From Kitasatospora sp. SolWspMP-SS2h (GTDB lineage Bacteria > Actinomycetota > Actinomycetes > Streptomycetales > Streptomycetaceae), in NCBI RefSeq assembly GCF_003259315.1, contig NZ_QLLT01000015.1, positions 62,001 through 126,000 of the forward strand: 64,000 nt of DNA, written 5' to 3'. This document shows, piece after piece, positions 55,707-64,000 of the stretch; within the stretch, counting starts at the first letter, position 1; the number at the start of each line of letters is the position of its first letter. A program made the position numbers and the translations under genes. A model generated the notes under the pieces. The model was not told where the DNA came from. It did no database searches and saw only the letters and a program-made list of their open reading frames with translations.

Positions 55707-57866
55707 ATGAGCAGTTACCAGCAGCCCGTCCACGGGGACCTCGCGACCGAGGTCCGGGTGGGACCGCGGGCCGGCGGGGGCGGGTCGGCGCTTCCGAGCG
55801 GCGGCCGGAGAGGGGCCCGGCGCAAGGAGCACGGCGGGAAGTCGTTCCGCCCGGACATCGAAGGCCTGCGGGCGGTGGCGGTCCTGCTGGTCCTCGCCTT
55901 CCACGCCGCGCCGAAGTACGTGTCCGGCGGCTTCGTCGGAGTCGACGTCTTCTTCGTCATCTCCGGATTCCTCATCACCTCGCTGCTGGTGCACGAGATA
56001 GCCAGGACCGGTCGGCTCTCGCTGGCCGGGTTCTACGCCCGCCGGGCGAAACGGCTCCTGCCCGCCGCCTGCCTCACCCTGCTCGCCGCAGCGGCGCTCA
56101 CCTACCTCTGCCTGCCGGTCACCCAGCGCTCCACCTTCGGCGGCGACATCGTGGCCGCGGCGGCCTACTTCGTCAACTGGCGGCTGGCCGACCGCTCCGT
56201 CGACTACCTGGCCGCGGACATCCTGCCCTCGCCCGTCCAGCACTTCTGGTCGCTCGCGGTGGAGGAGCAGTTCTACCTGATCTGGCCGGTGCTCATCGTG
56301 CTGGCGCTCTGGCTCGCCCCGAAGGTCCGCTGGTCGCTGAGCCGGATGCTGGGCGTGGTCATCGCGCTGGTGGCCGGTGCCTCGCTGGCCTACTCGGTGG
56401 TCCACACCGCGCTGTCCCCGGAGGCGGCGTTCTTCGTTACCCCGACCCGGCTGTGGGAACTGGCCGTCGGCGCGATCATCGCCCTGGCCGCGCCGCACCT
56501 GGCGGTGTTCGGACGGGGCGCCGGCGCGGCGTTCGCCACGGTCGGCCTGCTGATGATCCTGGGCGGCGGGTACTTCCTCGACGGCACCTTCGCCTGGCCC
56601 GGGTCCTGGGCGCTGCTGCCCACCCTGGGGGCCGCCGCCGTGCTGGCCGGCGGGATCAACGGCCCGTCCGGTGCCGGGAGCCTGCTCGCCCTCCGGCCGC
56701 TGGTGTGGATCGGCGGCATCAGCTACTCGCTCTACCTGTGGCACTGGCCGCTGCTGGTCGCCGCCCAGGCCGAGTGGGGGGACGGGACGAAGGTCAGTGC
56801 CCTCGCCGTGCTGGTGTCCGTCGTCCCGGCCTGGCTGTCGCACAAGCTAGTCGAGAACCCGATCCGGTTCTCCGCCGCCCTGGCCAGGCCGTTCAAGGCG
56901 GTCTGGGCGGTGGGCCTGCCGTTCACCGCGCTCGCCGTCGCCTGCGGCCTGCTGCTCACCACCCTCTCCTCGGGCGCCGAGGACGGCGGCCCGGTGGCCG
57001 GCGCCGCCGCGCTGACCGGGATGAGCGCCCAGCAGCAGGCCGACCTGTGGAAGGTCAACAGCTCACCCACCGTCAAACCCGATCCGCTGAACGCGCTGGC
57101 GGACGTGCCGGAGGCCTACGGCAAGGGCTGCCAGGCCAACCAGGACACCACCAACGTGTCCAGCTGCGACTTCGGCGACACCACCGCCTCCACCGTGGTC
57201 GTGATGGCGGGCGACTCGAAGATGCTGCAGTGGCAGCCGGCCCTCGACACCATCGGCAAGGCGCACGGCATCCACGTCGTCACGGTGACCAAGTCGACCT
57301 GCGCCTTCGCGGACACCACCGCGGTGCTGAACGACAAGCCCTACAAGAGCTGCGTCGAGTGGAACCGCAAGGCGATGGCCAAGATCCTCGCACTGCACCC
57401 GGCCCTCGTGCTCACCTCGCAGAATGCCGCCGTGGCGCTGCCCGACGCCTCGGCGAGCGGGCCCGGCGACGTGCCGCCGATGCGCGGCGGCATGGAGCGC
57501 ACCTGGACCCAGCTGCAGAAGGCGGGCATCCCGGTGACGGTCGTGCTGAACAACGTCAACGGCGTGCCCTCGCCGGTCTACGAGTGCGTCGCCAACCACC
57601 GGTCCAAGCTGTCCGCGTGCTCCTTCGACTCGCCGGACTACCGGACCGCGGACCTCCAGACCGACCTGGCCAAGGCGCTCGGCGCGGGCGTCATCGACCT
57701 CAACCCGATGATCTGCCCGGGCGGGCACTGCCCCGCGGTGATCGGCTCGGCGCTGATCTACCGCGACGGCTCGCACGTCACCGCGACCTACGTGAAGACC
57801 CTGGCGCCGGCCCTCCAGGAGCAGCTGGAGCGGGAGTTCGCCCGCAACAGGATCGCCTGGAAGTAG
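55707..57866 (+). CDS. OafA-type acyltransferase with C-terminal SGNH domain
   Basis: A 719-residue membrane acyltransferase. The family 3 domain has R-P-D-I-E-G-L-R-A and His66, with about ten membrane helices and the F-x-S-L-A-V-E-E-Q-F-Y-L-I-W-P motif. A helix then leads to an external SGNH hydrolase-like domain with G-D-S (Ser504) and D-x2-H (Asp687/His690). Such fusions carry acyl groups across the membrane and attach them to wall or exopolysaccharide sugars. ATG 55707 has AGAGGAAGAG upstream. It ends at a long bidirectional terminator. Confidence 0.93.
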   Translation: MSSYQQPVHGDLATEVRVGPRAGGGGSALPSGGRRGARRKEHGGKSFRPDIEGLRAVAVLLVLAFHAAPKYVSGGFVGVDVFFVISGFLITSLLVHEIARTGRLSLAGFYARRAKRLLPAACLTLLAAAALTYLCLPVTQRSTFGGDIVAAAAYFVNWRLADRSVDYLAADILPSPVQHFWSLAVEEQFYLIWPVLIVLALWLAPKVRWSLSRMLGVVIALVAGASLAYSVVHTALSPEAAFFVTPTRLWELAVGAIIALAAPHLAVFGRGAGAAFATVGLLMILGGGYFLDGTFAWPGSWALLPTLGAAAVLAGGINGPSGAGSLLALRPLVWIGGISYSLYLWHWPLLVAAQAEWGDGTKVSALAVLVSVVPAWLSHKLVENPIRFSAALARPFKAVWAVGLPFTALAVACGLLLTTLSSGAEDGGPVAGAAALTGMSAQQQADLWKVNSSPTVKPDPLNALADVPEAYGKGCQANQDTTNVSSCDFGDTTASTVVVMAGDSKMLQWQPALDTIGKAHGIHVVTVTKSTCAFADTTAVLNDKPYKSCVEWNRKAMAKILALHPALVLTSQNAAVALPDASASGPGDVPPMRGGMERTWTQLQKAGIPVTVVLNNVNGVPSPVYECVANHRSKLSACSFDSPDYRTADLQTDLAKALGAGVIDLNPMICPGGHCPAVIGSALIYRDGSHVTATYVKTLAPALQEQLEREFARNRIAWK

Positions 57867-57871
57867 CGGGC

Positions 57872-57922
57872 GGAACGCGGACGGGCCCGGAGGCGATCCG
57901 CCTCCGGGCCCGTCCGCGTTCC
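57872..57922. terminator. 24-bp bidirectional terminator
   Basis: A perfect 24-bp stem (57872-57895 with 57899-57922) and a 3-nt loop between two convergent genes. It is the longest perfect hairpin noticed in the window. Confidence 0.92.
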
Positions 57923-57929
57923 CGGCGGG

Positions 57930-59093
57930 TCAGCCGGAGAGTCCTCTGGCCAGTTTGACCGAGGCGATGCCGTCCGCGAAGGCGCGCAGGGCCTCGGGGG
58001 TCTCGTCGAAGCGCCAGTCCGCCTTGGCGCCGTGGTCGGTGTCGCGTTCGAACCAGACGAAGCCGATCACGTCGGGCTGCTGGTTGAGCCAGTCGAAGAA
58101 GTCCGAGACCCACTGCGCCTTGAGGGCGGTGGACGGTTCGCGGCCGGTCTCGGTGATCAGGATCGGCTTCGCGGTGATGCCGCGCAGGACGGTCAGGGTC
58201 GGGCCGAAGGTTTCGTCGGCCGTCTGCTCCCCCTTGGTGCCGTAGCCGGTCACGCCGACCCAGTCCACGTAGGCGTCACCGGGGTACAGCGGTGGCAGGG
58301 CCACCTTCGGCAACGGGCGGGTGATGTTGGGGCTCCATATCCAGATCACGTTCGCCGCGCCGGCCTGCGCGAACACGTCGTGGACGTGCTGCCAGGCCTG
58401 CACGTACTGGCCCGCCTGGTTGCCGTTCTGGCTCTCCGACCACGGGTACCAGACGCCGTTCATCTCGTGCGCGAAGCGGATCGCCACCGGCCACTTCTGG
58501 GCGGCGACGGCCTGGGCGAAGCGCCGGATGTAGTCGTCGTGCTGCCCGCCGATGATGGTGGACAGCGCGTACTTCGGCTGGTCGGTGTGGCCGGCCTCCT
58601 CGCCCTCCCAGGGCTCCCAGGAGAGCACGGGCAGGGTGCCGTGCTCGTAGGCCTGGGCGACCGCCTTCGGGTCGAACTCGGCGTTCCAGCGCACGAAGTA
58701 CTCGGTCATGGTGGGCCGGGTGCCGCTCTTGTCGGCGAGCGAGTCCAACTCGGCGGAGGACCAGGGGGCTTCGGCGGTCGCCACCCCGAAGTACTTGCCG
58801 TCGGGGTTGGCGAACACCGACTTGTCGGGTACCGGCGGAGGCTGCGGGTGCACCAGCTGCTGTATGCCGGGGGCGTCCGCCGGGTGCCCGAGGCCGGCGT
58901 ACCGGGGGCCCATGCCGTCCAGCCGCAGTGCCGCCATGACGCCCCAGCAGAGGGCGCTCAGCAGCACGACGTTGACGACCATCCAGACCCGCAGCCGGAT
59001 GCCGCTGCCGCGCGACCACCAGTGCATCTTCTTGCGCCGCCGGGGGACGGCGGCCTCCCGGGCCGCGCTCTGCGCGGCTGTCGTCTCAGACAC
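57930..59093 (-). CDS. Membrane-anchored GH26-like glycoside hydrolase, copy 2
   Basis: A 387-residue protein with a basic N-terminus, one membrane helix (about 35-57) and an external GH26-like barrel. Acid/base Glu210 is in R-F-A-H-E-M-N and the nucleophile Glu315 in I-T-E-T-G. Similar in plan to copy 1 but diverged. Its start lies inside the end of the GT2 synthase gene (8-nt overlap), so synthase and hydrolase are co-translated. Hydrolases paired this way often trim or release the polymer as it is made; that role is inferred here. Confidence 0.87.
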   Translation of the reverse strand: MSETTAAQSAAREAAVPRRRKKMHWWSRGSGIRLRVWMVVNVVLLSALCWGVMAALRLDGMGPRYAGLGHPADAPGIQQLVHPQPPPVPDKSVFANPDGKYFGVATAEAPWSSAELDSLADKSGTRPTMTEYFVRWNAEFDPKAVAQAYEHGTLPVLSWEPWEGEEAGHTDQPKYALSTIIGGQHDDYIRRFAQAVAAQKWPVAIRFAHEMNGVWYPWSESQNGNQAGQYVQAWQHVHDVFAQAGAANVIWIWSPNITRPLPKVALPPLYPGDAYVDWVGVTGYGTKGEQTADETFGPTLTVLRGITAKPILITETGREPSTALKAQWVSDFFDWLNQQPDVIGFVWFERDTDHGAKADWRFDETPEALRAFADGIASVKLARGLSG

Positions 59094-60405
59094 TCATCAT
59101 CACCGATCCGACCAGCATGGCGCTGCCCAGCAGGTAGGGGATGACCACTTTGGCGCTGCGGACGCGCTCACCCGCGAAGCTGTCCTCGCGGGTGCCCCAG
59201 GACGCGTTGTGGCCCATCCGGAAGAAGCCCAGCAGCCGGACCGGCAGCAGGATGAAGGTGTTGATCACCATGAAGACCGGCAGGAAGACCAAGTCCTGGA
59301 TCCGGTAGGCGAAGTGACGGCCGAACCGGATGCAGAGCGACAGCAGCGACATCACCGCGGCGAGCACCAGGATGGTGGCGACGGCCCGCCAGTGCACCGC
59401 GGGCAGCGGCAGCTCCATGTACAGGCTGGGCCCCGTCCGGTGCCACAGGGCCTCGCCCCAGGAGGCGAAGGAGCCGAGCAGCACGAACGGCACCAGGATG
59501 TCGACCAGGTAGAACAGCGCCAGCATCCGGGCCCGGCGCAGCATCCACGGCAGCATCCGCAGGGTGTTGTACTGCGAGCCGCGGGCCCAGCGGTACTGCT
59601 GCTTGGCGAGCTTGCCCAGCCGCAGCGGGGCGTCCGTGTACACCAGGGAGGTGGACTGGTACACCGTGCGGTAGCCCTGCTTGAGGGCGTAGTTGGTCAG
59701 CGTGCGGTCGTCGCTGACCTCCAGGAAGACCCCGAGGAACTTCTCCGACAGGAAGTCGTCCATGCACTCCAGCAGGATCTTCCGGCGGAACGCGATGGTC
59801 CGGCCCGGCAGGCAGCCGACGGTGCCGAGCACGCTCATCGCCGGCAGCGAGTACTGGCAGCGCACGCTCTCCAGCCAGTCCGCCCAGCGGGTGAGCACGG
59901 ACCGGCCGGGCTCCAGGATGCGCTGACGGGTCGTCACCCCGCCGACGTCCTCGTCGCGGAACGGCTTGACCAGCTCCGGCAGGGTGGTGGGGGTCCAGAC
60001 GGTGTCGGAGTCGACCAGCACCGCGATGTCACCGGTGCAGGCCTCCAGGCCGACCTTCAGGGCGTTGCGCTTGCCCGGCGTCCGGGTCCACAGCCAGTAC
60101 ACGCCGAGCTGGTCGCAGACCTGCTCCAGGACTTCGTTGCGCCTGCCGTTGATGACCACGACCATCTCGGTGGGCTGCTGGTCGATGATCCGGTCCAGCA
60201 CCGAGTAGAAGAGGTCCGGCGGTTCGTCGACCACCGGGATGATCACGGAGGTGGTCACCTCGTAGGGCCGCTTCCAGGGGCGGTAGCGGCGGGCCAGGCC
60301 GAGCCTGACGAACCACAGGGCCCACACGCCGGTCATGAAGACGGCGAAGGGGTAGACGGTGCCGACAGTCCACCACTGGCGGAGCTGGAGCAGGAAAGCG
60401 AGCAT
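59086..60405 (-). CDS. Processive family 2 glycosyltransferase (polysaccharide synthase)
   Basis: A 439-residue membrane synthase with one or two N-terminal helices and four or so C-terminal helices. It has the D-S-D motif (132-134), the second acidic motif S-D-D (231-233) and Q-Q-Y-R-W (269-273), the hallmark of processive enzymes such as hyaluronan, cellulose or poly-GlcNAc synthases. The product cannot be told. On the minus strand a TATCAT hexamer (60452-60457) lies about 47 nt upstream and may be its -10 box. It forms an overlapping pair with GH26-like copy 2. Confidence 0.88.
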   Translation of the reverse strand: MLAFLLQLRQWWTVGTVYPFAVFMTGVWALWFVRLGLARRYRPWKRPYEVTTSVIIPVVDEPPDLFYSVLDRIIDQQPTEMVVVINGRRNEVLEQVCDQLGVYWLWTRTPGKRNALKVGLEACTGDIAVLVDSDTVWTPTTLPELVKPFRDEDVGGVTTRQRILEPGRSVLTRWADWLESVRCQYSLPAMSVLGTVGCLPGRTIAFRRKILLECMDDFLSEKFLGVFLEVSDDRTLTNYALKQGYRTVYQSTSLVYTDAPLRLGKLAKQQYRWARGSQYNTLRMLPWMLRRARMLALFYLVDILVPFVLLGSFASWGEALWHRTGPSLYMELPLPAVHWRAVATILVLAAVMSLLSLCIRFGRHFAYRIQDLVFLPVFMVINTFILLPVRLLGFFRMGHNASWGTREDSFAGERVRSAKVVIPYLLGSAMLVGSVMMSV

Positions 60406-60559
60406 GGCCCCCGAAACCGTCCCGACTTGGCTGTGTGCTTAGGCCGTCCTGATGATAGACGCTCGGCCAAGGGCTAAAACGCTGCAATAGCGGGCATACG
60501 CGCCCCCCTGGTGAGGAGGGCCGTGCCAATCGGGACCAAGCCGTAATGTCGAAGGGGCG

Positions 60560-61552
60560 TCAGAGCTTGCGCAGCAGCGCCCGGCGGACCTTGTGGTCCG
60601 GTCCCTTCTGGAGCACCAGGGTGGCCCGGCCGCGGGTGGGCAGGACGTTCTCCAGCAGGTTGGGCTTGTTGATGGTCCGCCAGACCTGGCGGCCGTAGTC
60701 CATCGCCTCCTCCTCGGGCACCTCGGTGAAGCGCCGGAAGTAGGAGTTCGGGTCCTGGAAGGCGGTCTGCCGCAGCTTGCGGAAGCGGTCCAGGTACCAG
60801 GCCTCGATGTCGTCGGTGCGGGCGTCGACGTAGATCGAGAAGTCGAAGTAGTCGGCGACGGCCATCCTGGTCCGGCCGTCGGTGCCGGGCAGGGCCGGCT
60901 GGAGCACGTTCAGGCCCTCGACGATCAGGATGTCGGGGCGCTCCACCACCAGCCGCTCGCCCGGCACGATGTCGTACACCAGGTGGGAGTAGACCGGCGC
61001 GGTGACCCGGTCCTTGCCGGCCTTCACGTCGGCGACGAAGCGCATCAGCGCCCGCCGGTCGTACGACTCGGGGAAGCCCTTGCGGGCCATCAGGCCGCGC
61101 CGGCGCAGCTCCGCGTTGGGCAGCAGGAAGCCGTCGGTGGTGACCAGCTCGACCCGGGGGTGCTCGGGCCAGCGGGCCAGCAGCGCCTGGAGCAGGCGGG
61201 CGGTGGTGGACTTGCCGACCGCGACGGAGCCGGCCACGCCGATGATGAACGGGGTGCGCACCCGTTCGGTGTCGGGCGTGTCCAGGAAGCTCCCGATGGC
61301 GCCGCGCAGCTCGTGGGTGGCGTGCACGTAGAGGTTGAGCAGCCGGGACAGCGGCAGGTAGACGTCCCGGACCTCGTCGAGGTCCAGGGCGGTGCCGAGT
61401 CCGCGCAGGCGCTCGACCTCCTCGGCGGTCAGCGGCAGGGGGGTGCGCTCGCGCAGCGCGCTCCACTCGGCGCGGTCCAGATCCACGTACGGGGAGGGAG
61501 TGGGCGCGGGCGGCGCACCCTTCGTACAGAGTTCGGTCAGCACGGTGTCCAT
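60560..61552 (-). CDS. coaA: Type I pantothenate kinase
   Basis: A 330-residue enzyme for the first step of coenzyme A synthesis. The P-loop [12 protein letters not shown] is at 105-116, followed by T-D-G-F-L-x-P-N and R-K-G-F-P-E-S-Y-D segments typical of the CoaA class. It is transcribed divergently from glmS; the shared 177-bp region contains eight 13-bp repeats. Confidence 0.97.
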   Translation of the reverse strand: MDTVLTELCTKGAPPAPTPSPYVDLDRAEWSALRERTPLPLTAEEVERLRGLGTALDLDEVRDVYLPLSRLLNLYVHATHELRGAIGSFLDTPDTERVRTPFIIGVAGSVAVGKSTTARLLQALLARWPEHPRVELVTTDGFLLPNAELRRRGLMARKGFPESYDRRALMRFVADVKAGKDRVTAPVYSHLVYDIVPGERLVVERPDILIVEGLNVLQPALPGTDGRTRMAVADYFDFSIYVDARTDDIEAWYLDRFRKLRQTAFQDPNSYFRRFTEVPEEEAMDYGRQVWRTINKPNLLENVLPTRGRATLVLQKGPDHKVRRALLRKL

Positions 61553-61590
61553 TGTGGGCCGTGTCCGGGTCGACGGGTGTTGTGGTGTCG

Positions 61591-61694
61591 GTCACCCGGC
61601 GCGGCTGCCCCGTGCGGCCACCCCGTGCGGCCGCCCCGTGCGACGACCCCGCGCGGTCACCCGGTGTGGTCACCCGGTGTGGTCATCCGACGCA
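61591..61694. repeat. Eight tandem 13-bp repeats between coaA and glmS
   Basis: Eight head-to-tail 13-mers with no spacer. Units 6 and 7 are identical (GTCACCCGGTGTG), units 2-4 form a second subtype (G-Y-C/T-R-CCCCGTGCG) and unit 8 is the most diverged. The array ends about 35 bp before the glmS start. Confidence 0.9.
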
Positions 61695-61716
61695 CCGGGG
61701 GCCGAACGTCCGCACT

Positions 61717-61722
61717 TATGCT
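61717..61722 (+). promoter_or_regulatory. -10 box for leaderless glmS transcript
   Basis: TATGCT ends 7 nt before the glmS ATG with no Shine-Dalgarno sequence between, the usual geometry for transcription starting at the A of the ATG. The -35 region is occupied by the end of the 13-bp repeat array and has no TTGAC match. Confidence 0.5.
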
Positions 61723-61729
61723 GGCGCAC

Positions 61730-63586
61730 ATGTGCGGAATTGTTGGATATACCGGGCCTCAGGAGGCCCTCGACGTAGTGATCGCAGGTCTGCGGAGGCT
61801 GGAGTACCGGGGCTACGACTCGGCCGGCGTCGCGGTGCAGACCGCAGGAGCCGACGGGCAGTGGCTCCTGTCCACCGACAAGCGGGCCGGAAAGCTCGTC
61901 AACCTCGAGAAGTCGCTGGCCGAAACCCCTCTCCCGGCCGGCACCACGGGCATCGGACACACCCGGTGGGCCACCCACGGCGGCCCCACCGACGCCAACG
62001 CCCACCCCCACCTGGACGACCACCGCAAGGTCGCGGTGGTCCACAACGGCATCATCGAGAACTTCGCCCGGCTGCGCGCCGACCTCACCGACCGGGGCCA
62101 CACCCTCCGCTCCGAGACCGACACCGAGGTCGTCGCGCACCTGCTCGCCGAGGCCTACGACGGCGACCTGGCCGAGGCCATGCGGGCCGTCTGCCGCCAG
62201 CTCGACGGCGCCTTCACCCTGGTCGCGGTGCACGCGGACGCCCCCGGCACGGTGGTCGGCGCCCGCCGCAACTCGCCGCTGGTGGTCGGCGTCGGCGACG
62301 GCGAGAACTTCCTCGCCTCGGACGTCGCCGCGTTCATCGCGCACACCCGCGAGGCGATCGAGCTCGGCCAGGACCAGGTCGTCGAGCTGCGCCCCGAGGG
62401 CGTCACGGTGACCAACTTCGACGGCACCCCCGCCGAGGTCCGCGAGTACCACGTGGACTGGGACGCCTCGGCCGCCGAGAAGGGCGGCTACGACTACTTC
62501 ATGCTCAAGGAGATCGCCGAGCAGCCGAAGGCCGTCTCCGACACCCTGCTCGGCCGGATCGGCACCGACGGCCGGCTCACCCTCGACGAGCTGCGCATCC
62601 CCGACCAGGTGCTGCGCGAGGTCGACAAGGTGGTGATCGTCGCCTGCGGCACCGCGTTCCACGCCGGCATGATCGCCAAGTACGCGATCGAGCACTGGAC
62701 CCGGGTCCCCTGCGAGGTCGAGGTCGCCAGCGAGTTCCGCTACCGCGACCCGATCATGGACGACCGCACCCTGGTGATCGCCATCTCGCAGTCCGGCGAG
62801 ACCATGGACACCCTGATGGCGCTGCGGCACGCCCGCGAGCAGGGCGCCAAGGTGCTGGCGATCTGCAACACCAACGGCTCGACCATCCCGCGCGAGTCCG
62901 ACGCGGTGCTGTACACCCACGCCGGCCCCGAGGTCGCGGTCGCCTCCACCAAGGCGTTCCTGACCCAGCTGGTCGCCTGCTACCTGGTCGCCCTCTACCT
63001 GGGCCAGGTGCGCGGCACCAAGTGGGGCGACGAGATCTCCTCCGTCATCCGCGAGCTCGGCGACGCCCCCCGGCAGGTCGAGCAGGTGCTCGGCACCATG
63101 GAGCCCGTCCGGGCGCTGGCCCGCTCGCTGGCCGGCGCCCGCTCGGTGCTCTTCCTCGGCCGGCACGTCGGCTACCCGGTGGCCCTGGAGGGCGCGCTCA
63201 AGCTCAAGGAGCTCGCCTACATGCACGCCGAGGGCTTCGCGGCCGGCGAGCTCAAGCACGGCCCGATCGCCCTGATCGAGGAGGGCCTGCCGGTGGTCGT
63301 GGTGGTGCCCTCGCCGCGCGGCCGCTCGATCCTGCACGACAAGATCGTCTCCAACATCCAGGAGATCCGGGCCCGCGGCGCGCGCACCATCGTGATCGCC
63401 GAGGAGGGCGACGAGGCCGTCGTCCCCTACGCCGACCACCTGATCCGCATCCCGGTCACCCCGACCCTGCTCCAGCCCCTGGTCTCCACCGTCCCGCTCC
63501 AGGTCTTCGCCTGCGAGCTGGCCACCGCCAAGGGCCACGAGGTCGACCAGCCGCGCAACCTGGCCAAGTCCGTCACGGTCGAGTAG
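61730..63586 (+). CDS. glmS: Glutamine-fructose-6-phosphate aminotransferase (isomerizing)
   Basis: A 618-residue enzyme that makes glucosamine-6-phosphate, the entry to UDP-GlcNAc. The N-terminal glutaminase nucleophile is Cys2 (M-C-G-I-V-G-Y), which fixes the start at ATG 61730. Two SIS domains follow, and the C-terminal [13 protein letters not shown] is complete. The upstream frame stays open but an extension would bury Cys2. Confidence 0.98.
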   Translation: MCGIVGYTGPQEALDVVIAGLRRLEYRGYDSAGVAVQTAGADGQWLLSTDKRAGKLVNLEKSLAETPLPAGTTGIGHTRWATHGGPTDANAHPHLDDHRKVAVVHNGIIENFARLRADLTDRGHTLRSETDTEVVAHLLAEAYDGDLAEAMRAVCRQLDGAFTLVAVHADAPGTVVGARRNSPLVVGVGDGENFLASDVAAFIAHTREAIELGQDQVVELRPEGVTVTNFDGTPAEVREYHVDWDASAAEKGGYDYFMLKEIAEQPKAVSDTLLGRIGTDGRLTLDELRIPDQVLREVDKVVIVACGTAFHAGMIAKYAIEHWTRVPCEVEVASEFRYRDPIMDDRTLVIAISQSGETMDTLMALRHAREQGAKVLAICNTNGSTIPRESDAVLYTHAGPEVAVASTKAFLTQLVACYLVALYLGQVRGTKWGDEISSVIRELGDAPRQVEQVLGTMEPVRALARSLAGARSVLFLGRHVGYPVALEGALKLKELAYMHAEGFAAGELKHGPIALIEEGLPVVVVVPSPRGRSILHDKIVSNIQEIRARGARTIVIAEEGDEAVVPYADHLIRIPVTPTLLQPLVSTVPLQVFACELATAKGHEVDQPRNLAKSVTVE

Positions 63587-63601
63587 CGCGCGTATCGTCC
63601 A

Positions 63602-63629
63602 TGCCGGTGCGGAGCGCTCCGCACCGGCA
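63602..63629. terminator. 28-bp perfect palindrome between glmS and acpS
   Basis: A loopless perfect palindrome starting 16 nt after the glmS stop and ending 18 nt before the acpS start. As RNA it would form a 12-bp stem with a 4-nt loop and could terminate glmS transcripts. As DNA it could be an operator. Confidence 0.7.
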
Positions 63630-63647
63630 CGGACGAGGGAGCGGGAC

Positions 63648-64000
63648 GTGATCATCGGGGTCGGCATCGACGTGGCGGACATCGGGCGGTTCGGGGAGTC
63701 CCTGGAACGCACCCCCGGGCTGGCCGAACGCCTCTTCACCCCCGCCGAACTGACCCTCCCCTCCGGACAGCGCCGCGGCACGGCCTCGCTGGCGGCCCGG
63801 TTCGCCGCGAAGGAGGCCGTCGCCAAGGCGCTCGGCGCCCCGCCCGGCCTGCGCTGGGAGGACGCCGAGGTCCGGGTCGAGGCGTCCGGCCGCCCGCTGC
63901 TGCACGTCACCGGCACCGTCGAGGCCCGGGCCGCCGCGCTCGGCGTGACCTCCTGGCACCTCTCCCTCAGCCACGACGCGGGCGTCGCCTCGGCGGTCGT
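63648..64000 (+). CDS. acpS: Holo-[acyl-carrier-protein] synthase, 3' partial
   Basis: The first 117 residues of AcpS, which transfers 4'-phosphopantetheine from CoA to acyl carrier protein. G-V-G-I-D-V with metal-binding Asp8, [12 protein letters not shown] with the catalytic Glu/Lys, and the L-S-L-S-H-D end are visible. Only a few residues are cut off by the window edge. GTG 63648 has GAGGGAGCGGGAC upstream. Its substrate, CoA, depends on the nearby coaA. Confidence 0.95.
   Translation, partial: MIIGVGIDVADIGRFGESLERTPGLAERLFTPAELTLPSGQRRGTASLAARFAAKEAVAKALGAPPGLRWEDAEVRVEASGRPLLHVTGTVEARAAALGVTSWHLSLSHDAGVASAV

Noticed and set aside
61591-61694. The 13-bp array as a CRISPR
   Set aside because: Units are contiguous without spacers, shorter than CRISPR repeats, and no cas genes are present.
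60593-61729. A longer GlmS reading through the upstream open frame
   Set aside because: The glutaminase needs Cys as the first residue after Met removal; the extension would cover coaA antisense and the repeat array.

Overview
The window is a GC-rich (roughly 70 percent or more by eye) chromosomal core segment of a streptomycete-type actinomycete. The support is the codon bias, many GTG and TTG starts, SAPOR-style DUF1707 and DUF2786 proteins, a type Z zinc-binding S14, and the gene order rpsL-rpsG-fusA-tuf, rpsJ to rplO, secY-adk-map, infA to rplQ, truA, rplM-rpsI, glmM, glmS, acpS. This is the order of Streptomyces and Kitasatospora. I cannot separate those two genera from the sequence alone. 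No tRNA, rRNA, CRISPR array, insertion sequence or prophage gene was seen.

Layout. Bases 1-13.2 kb are accessory or regulatory: a WGR/beta-propeller protein (5' truncated), a two-component system, a small membrane protein overlapping a sirtuin, a cytochrome P450, two convergent ADP-ribosylglycohydrolases, a DUF2786 protein, an ABC exporter and a DUF1707 membrane protein. Bases 13.2-17.9 kb are the str operon (S12, S7, EF-G, EF-Tu). Bases 18.1-30.3 kb are a surface-glycan island between tuf and rpsJ, made of two divergent transcription units that meet at rmlA/rmlB. The minus unit carries rmlA, rmlC, a GT2 glycosyltransferase, an extended SDR and an acyltransferase. The plus unit carries rmlB, a flippase, a polyprenyl-phosphate-sugar-synthase-like GT2, a DUF2304 protein and two related GT-C membrane transferases. 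Bases 30.4-47.7 kb hold the S10, spc and alpha ribosomal operons with secY, adk, map, mscL, infA and rpoA. Bases 47.7-53.2 kb hold truA, an ABC-F ATPase, rplM-rpsI and glmM. Bases 53.3-60.4 kb are a second envelope or exopolysaccharide region: a membrane-anchored Pro-rich protein, two membrane-anchored GH26-like hydrolases, an OafA-type acyltransferase with an SGNH domain, and a processive GT2 synthase. Bases 60.5-64 kb are coaA, glmS and acpS (3' truncated).

How the parts may work together. The ribosomal genes are ordinary, apart from species-typical tails and hairpins between subclusters. The tuf-rpsJ island can make a dTDP-6-deoxyhexose, load one sugar onto polyprenyl phosphate, flip lipid-linked intermediates and extend or cap the glycan outside the membrane. 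It has no evident initiating phosphosugar transferase, no polymerase and no canonical rmlD. The 53-60 kb genes pair a processive synthase with its own membrane-bound glycosidase beside glmM and glmS, which supply the GlcNAc branch.

The signals most worth a second look are an array of eight 13-bp repeats upstream of glmS, short tandem duplications at several gene boundaries, three leaderless-looking starts (rmlB, ABC-F, glmS), the sirtuin/WGR/double ADP-ribosylglycohydrolase neighbourhood, and the paired GT-C transferases that share a Cys-containing tail motif.
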